Source: Dehalococcoidales bacterium (GTDB taxonomy: Bacteria; Chloroflexota; Dehalococcoidia; Dehalococcoidales; UBA5760). Taken from it: a stretch of 7,996 nt of DNA. This document shows positions 7,986 to 7,996 of the stretch, piece by piece. The notes beneath the pieces are model-generated. The model saw nothing but the letters and a program-made list of their open reading frames with translations, was not told the origin of the DNA and searched no databases. Each line of letters starts with the position of its first letter. The stretch's first letter is position 1. The stretch is taken from contig JAGYOC010000057.1 of NCBI GenBank assembly GCA_018399795.1, positions 1 through 7,996 on the forward strand, written 5' to 3'. A program made the position numbers and the translations under genes.

Positions 7986-7996
7986 TTATGTAACCG

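Overview
This window looks like an ordinary housekeeping segment of a bacterial chromosome. It holds part of an NAD+-dependent DNA ligase, a DUF1015 protein, a serine-biosynthesis pair, a tyrosyl-tRNA synthetase, a riboflavin kinase/FAD synthetase and a tRNA-Thr. An NAD+-type ligase, purine-rich Shine-Dalgarno (SD) sites and sigma-70-like promoters all point to Bacteria. The gene set, and a class V aminotransferase standing in for a classical SerC, resemble Chloroflexota (Dehalococcoidia-like) genomes. That taxonomic guess is an inference and could be wrong. I see no mobile elements, CRISPR arrays, rRNA or phage genes.

Layout from left to right. Positions 1-1347 (minus) hold the N-terminal two thirds of ligA, whose 3' end lies outside the window. 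Positions 1348-1500 are a short divergent promoter region. Positions 1501-2814 (plus) hold a DUF1015 gene. It runs head-on into serA (2822-4396, minus), with seven bases between the stop codons. serA is preceded on the same strand by a class V PLP aminotransferase (4400-5488), then by tyrS (5581-6792) and ribF (6767-7717). ribF has a good promoter at 7812-7840. Divergent from it is a tRNA-Thr(CGU) gene at 7910-7985 with its own promoter.

How the genes fit together. The minus-strand genes ribF, tyrS, aminotransferase and serA are close-packed and could be one transcript read from the ribF promoter. The aminotransferase and serA are only 3 bp apart, and the SD of serA lies inside the last codons of the aminotransferase, so their translation is probably coupled. 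Together they would convert 3-phosphoglycerate to 3-phosphohydroxypyruvate and then to phosphoserine (or an equivalent transamination). No phosphoserine phosphatase gene is present. The adjacent DUF1015 protein carries a DGHHR motif like that of the SerK/ParB-like free serine kinases, so it is a candidate for a phosphoserine/serine-related step. This is the most interesting hypothesis in the window.

Every gap between genes is under 200 bases. No strong intrinsic terminator was seen anywhere.
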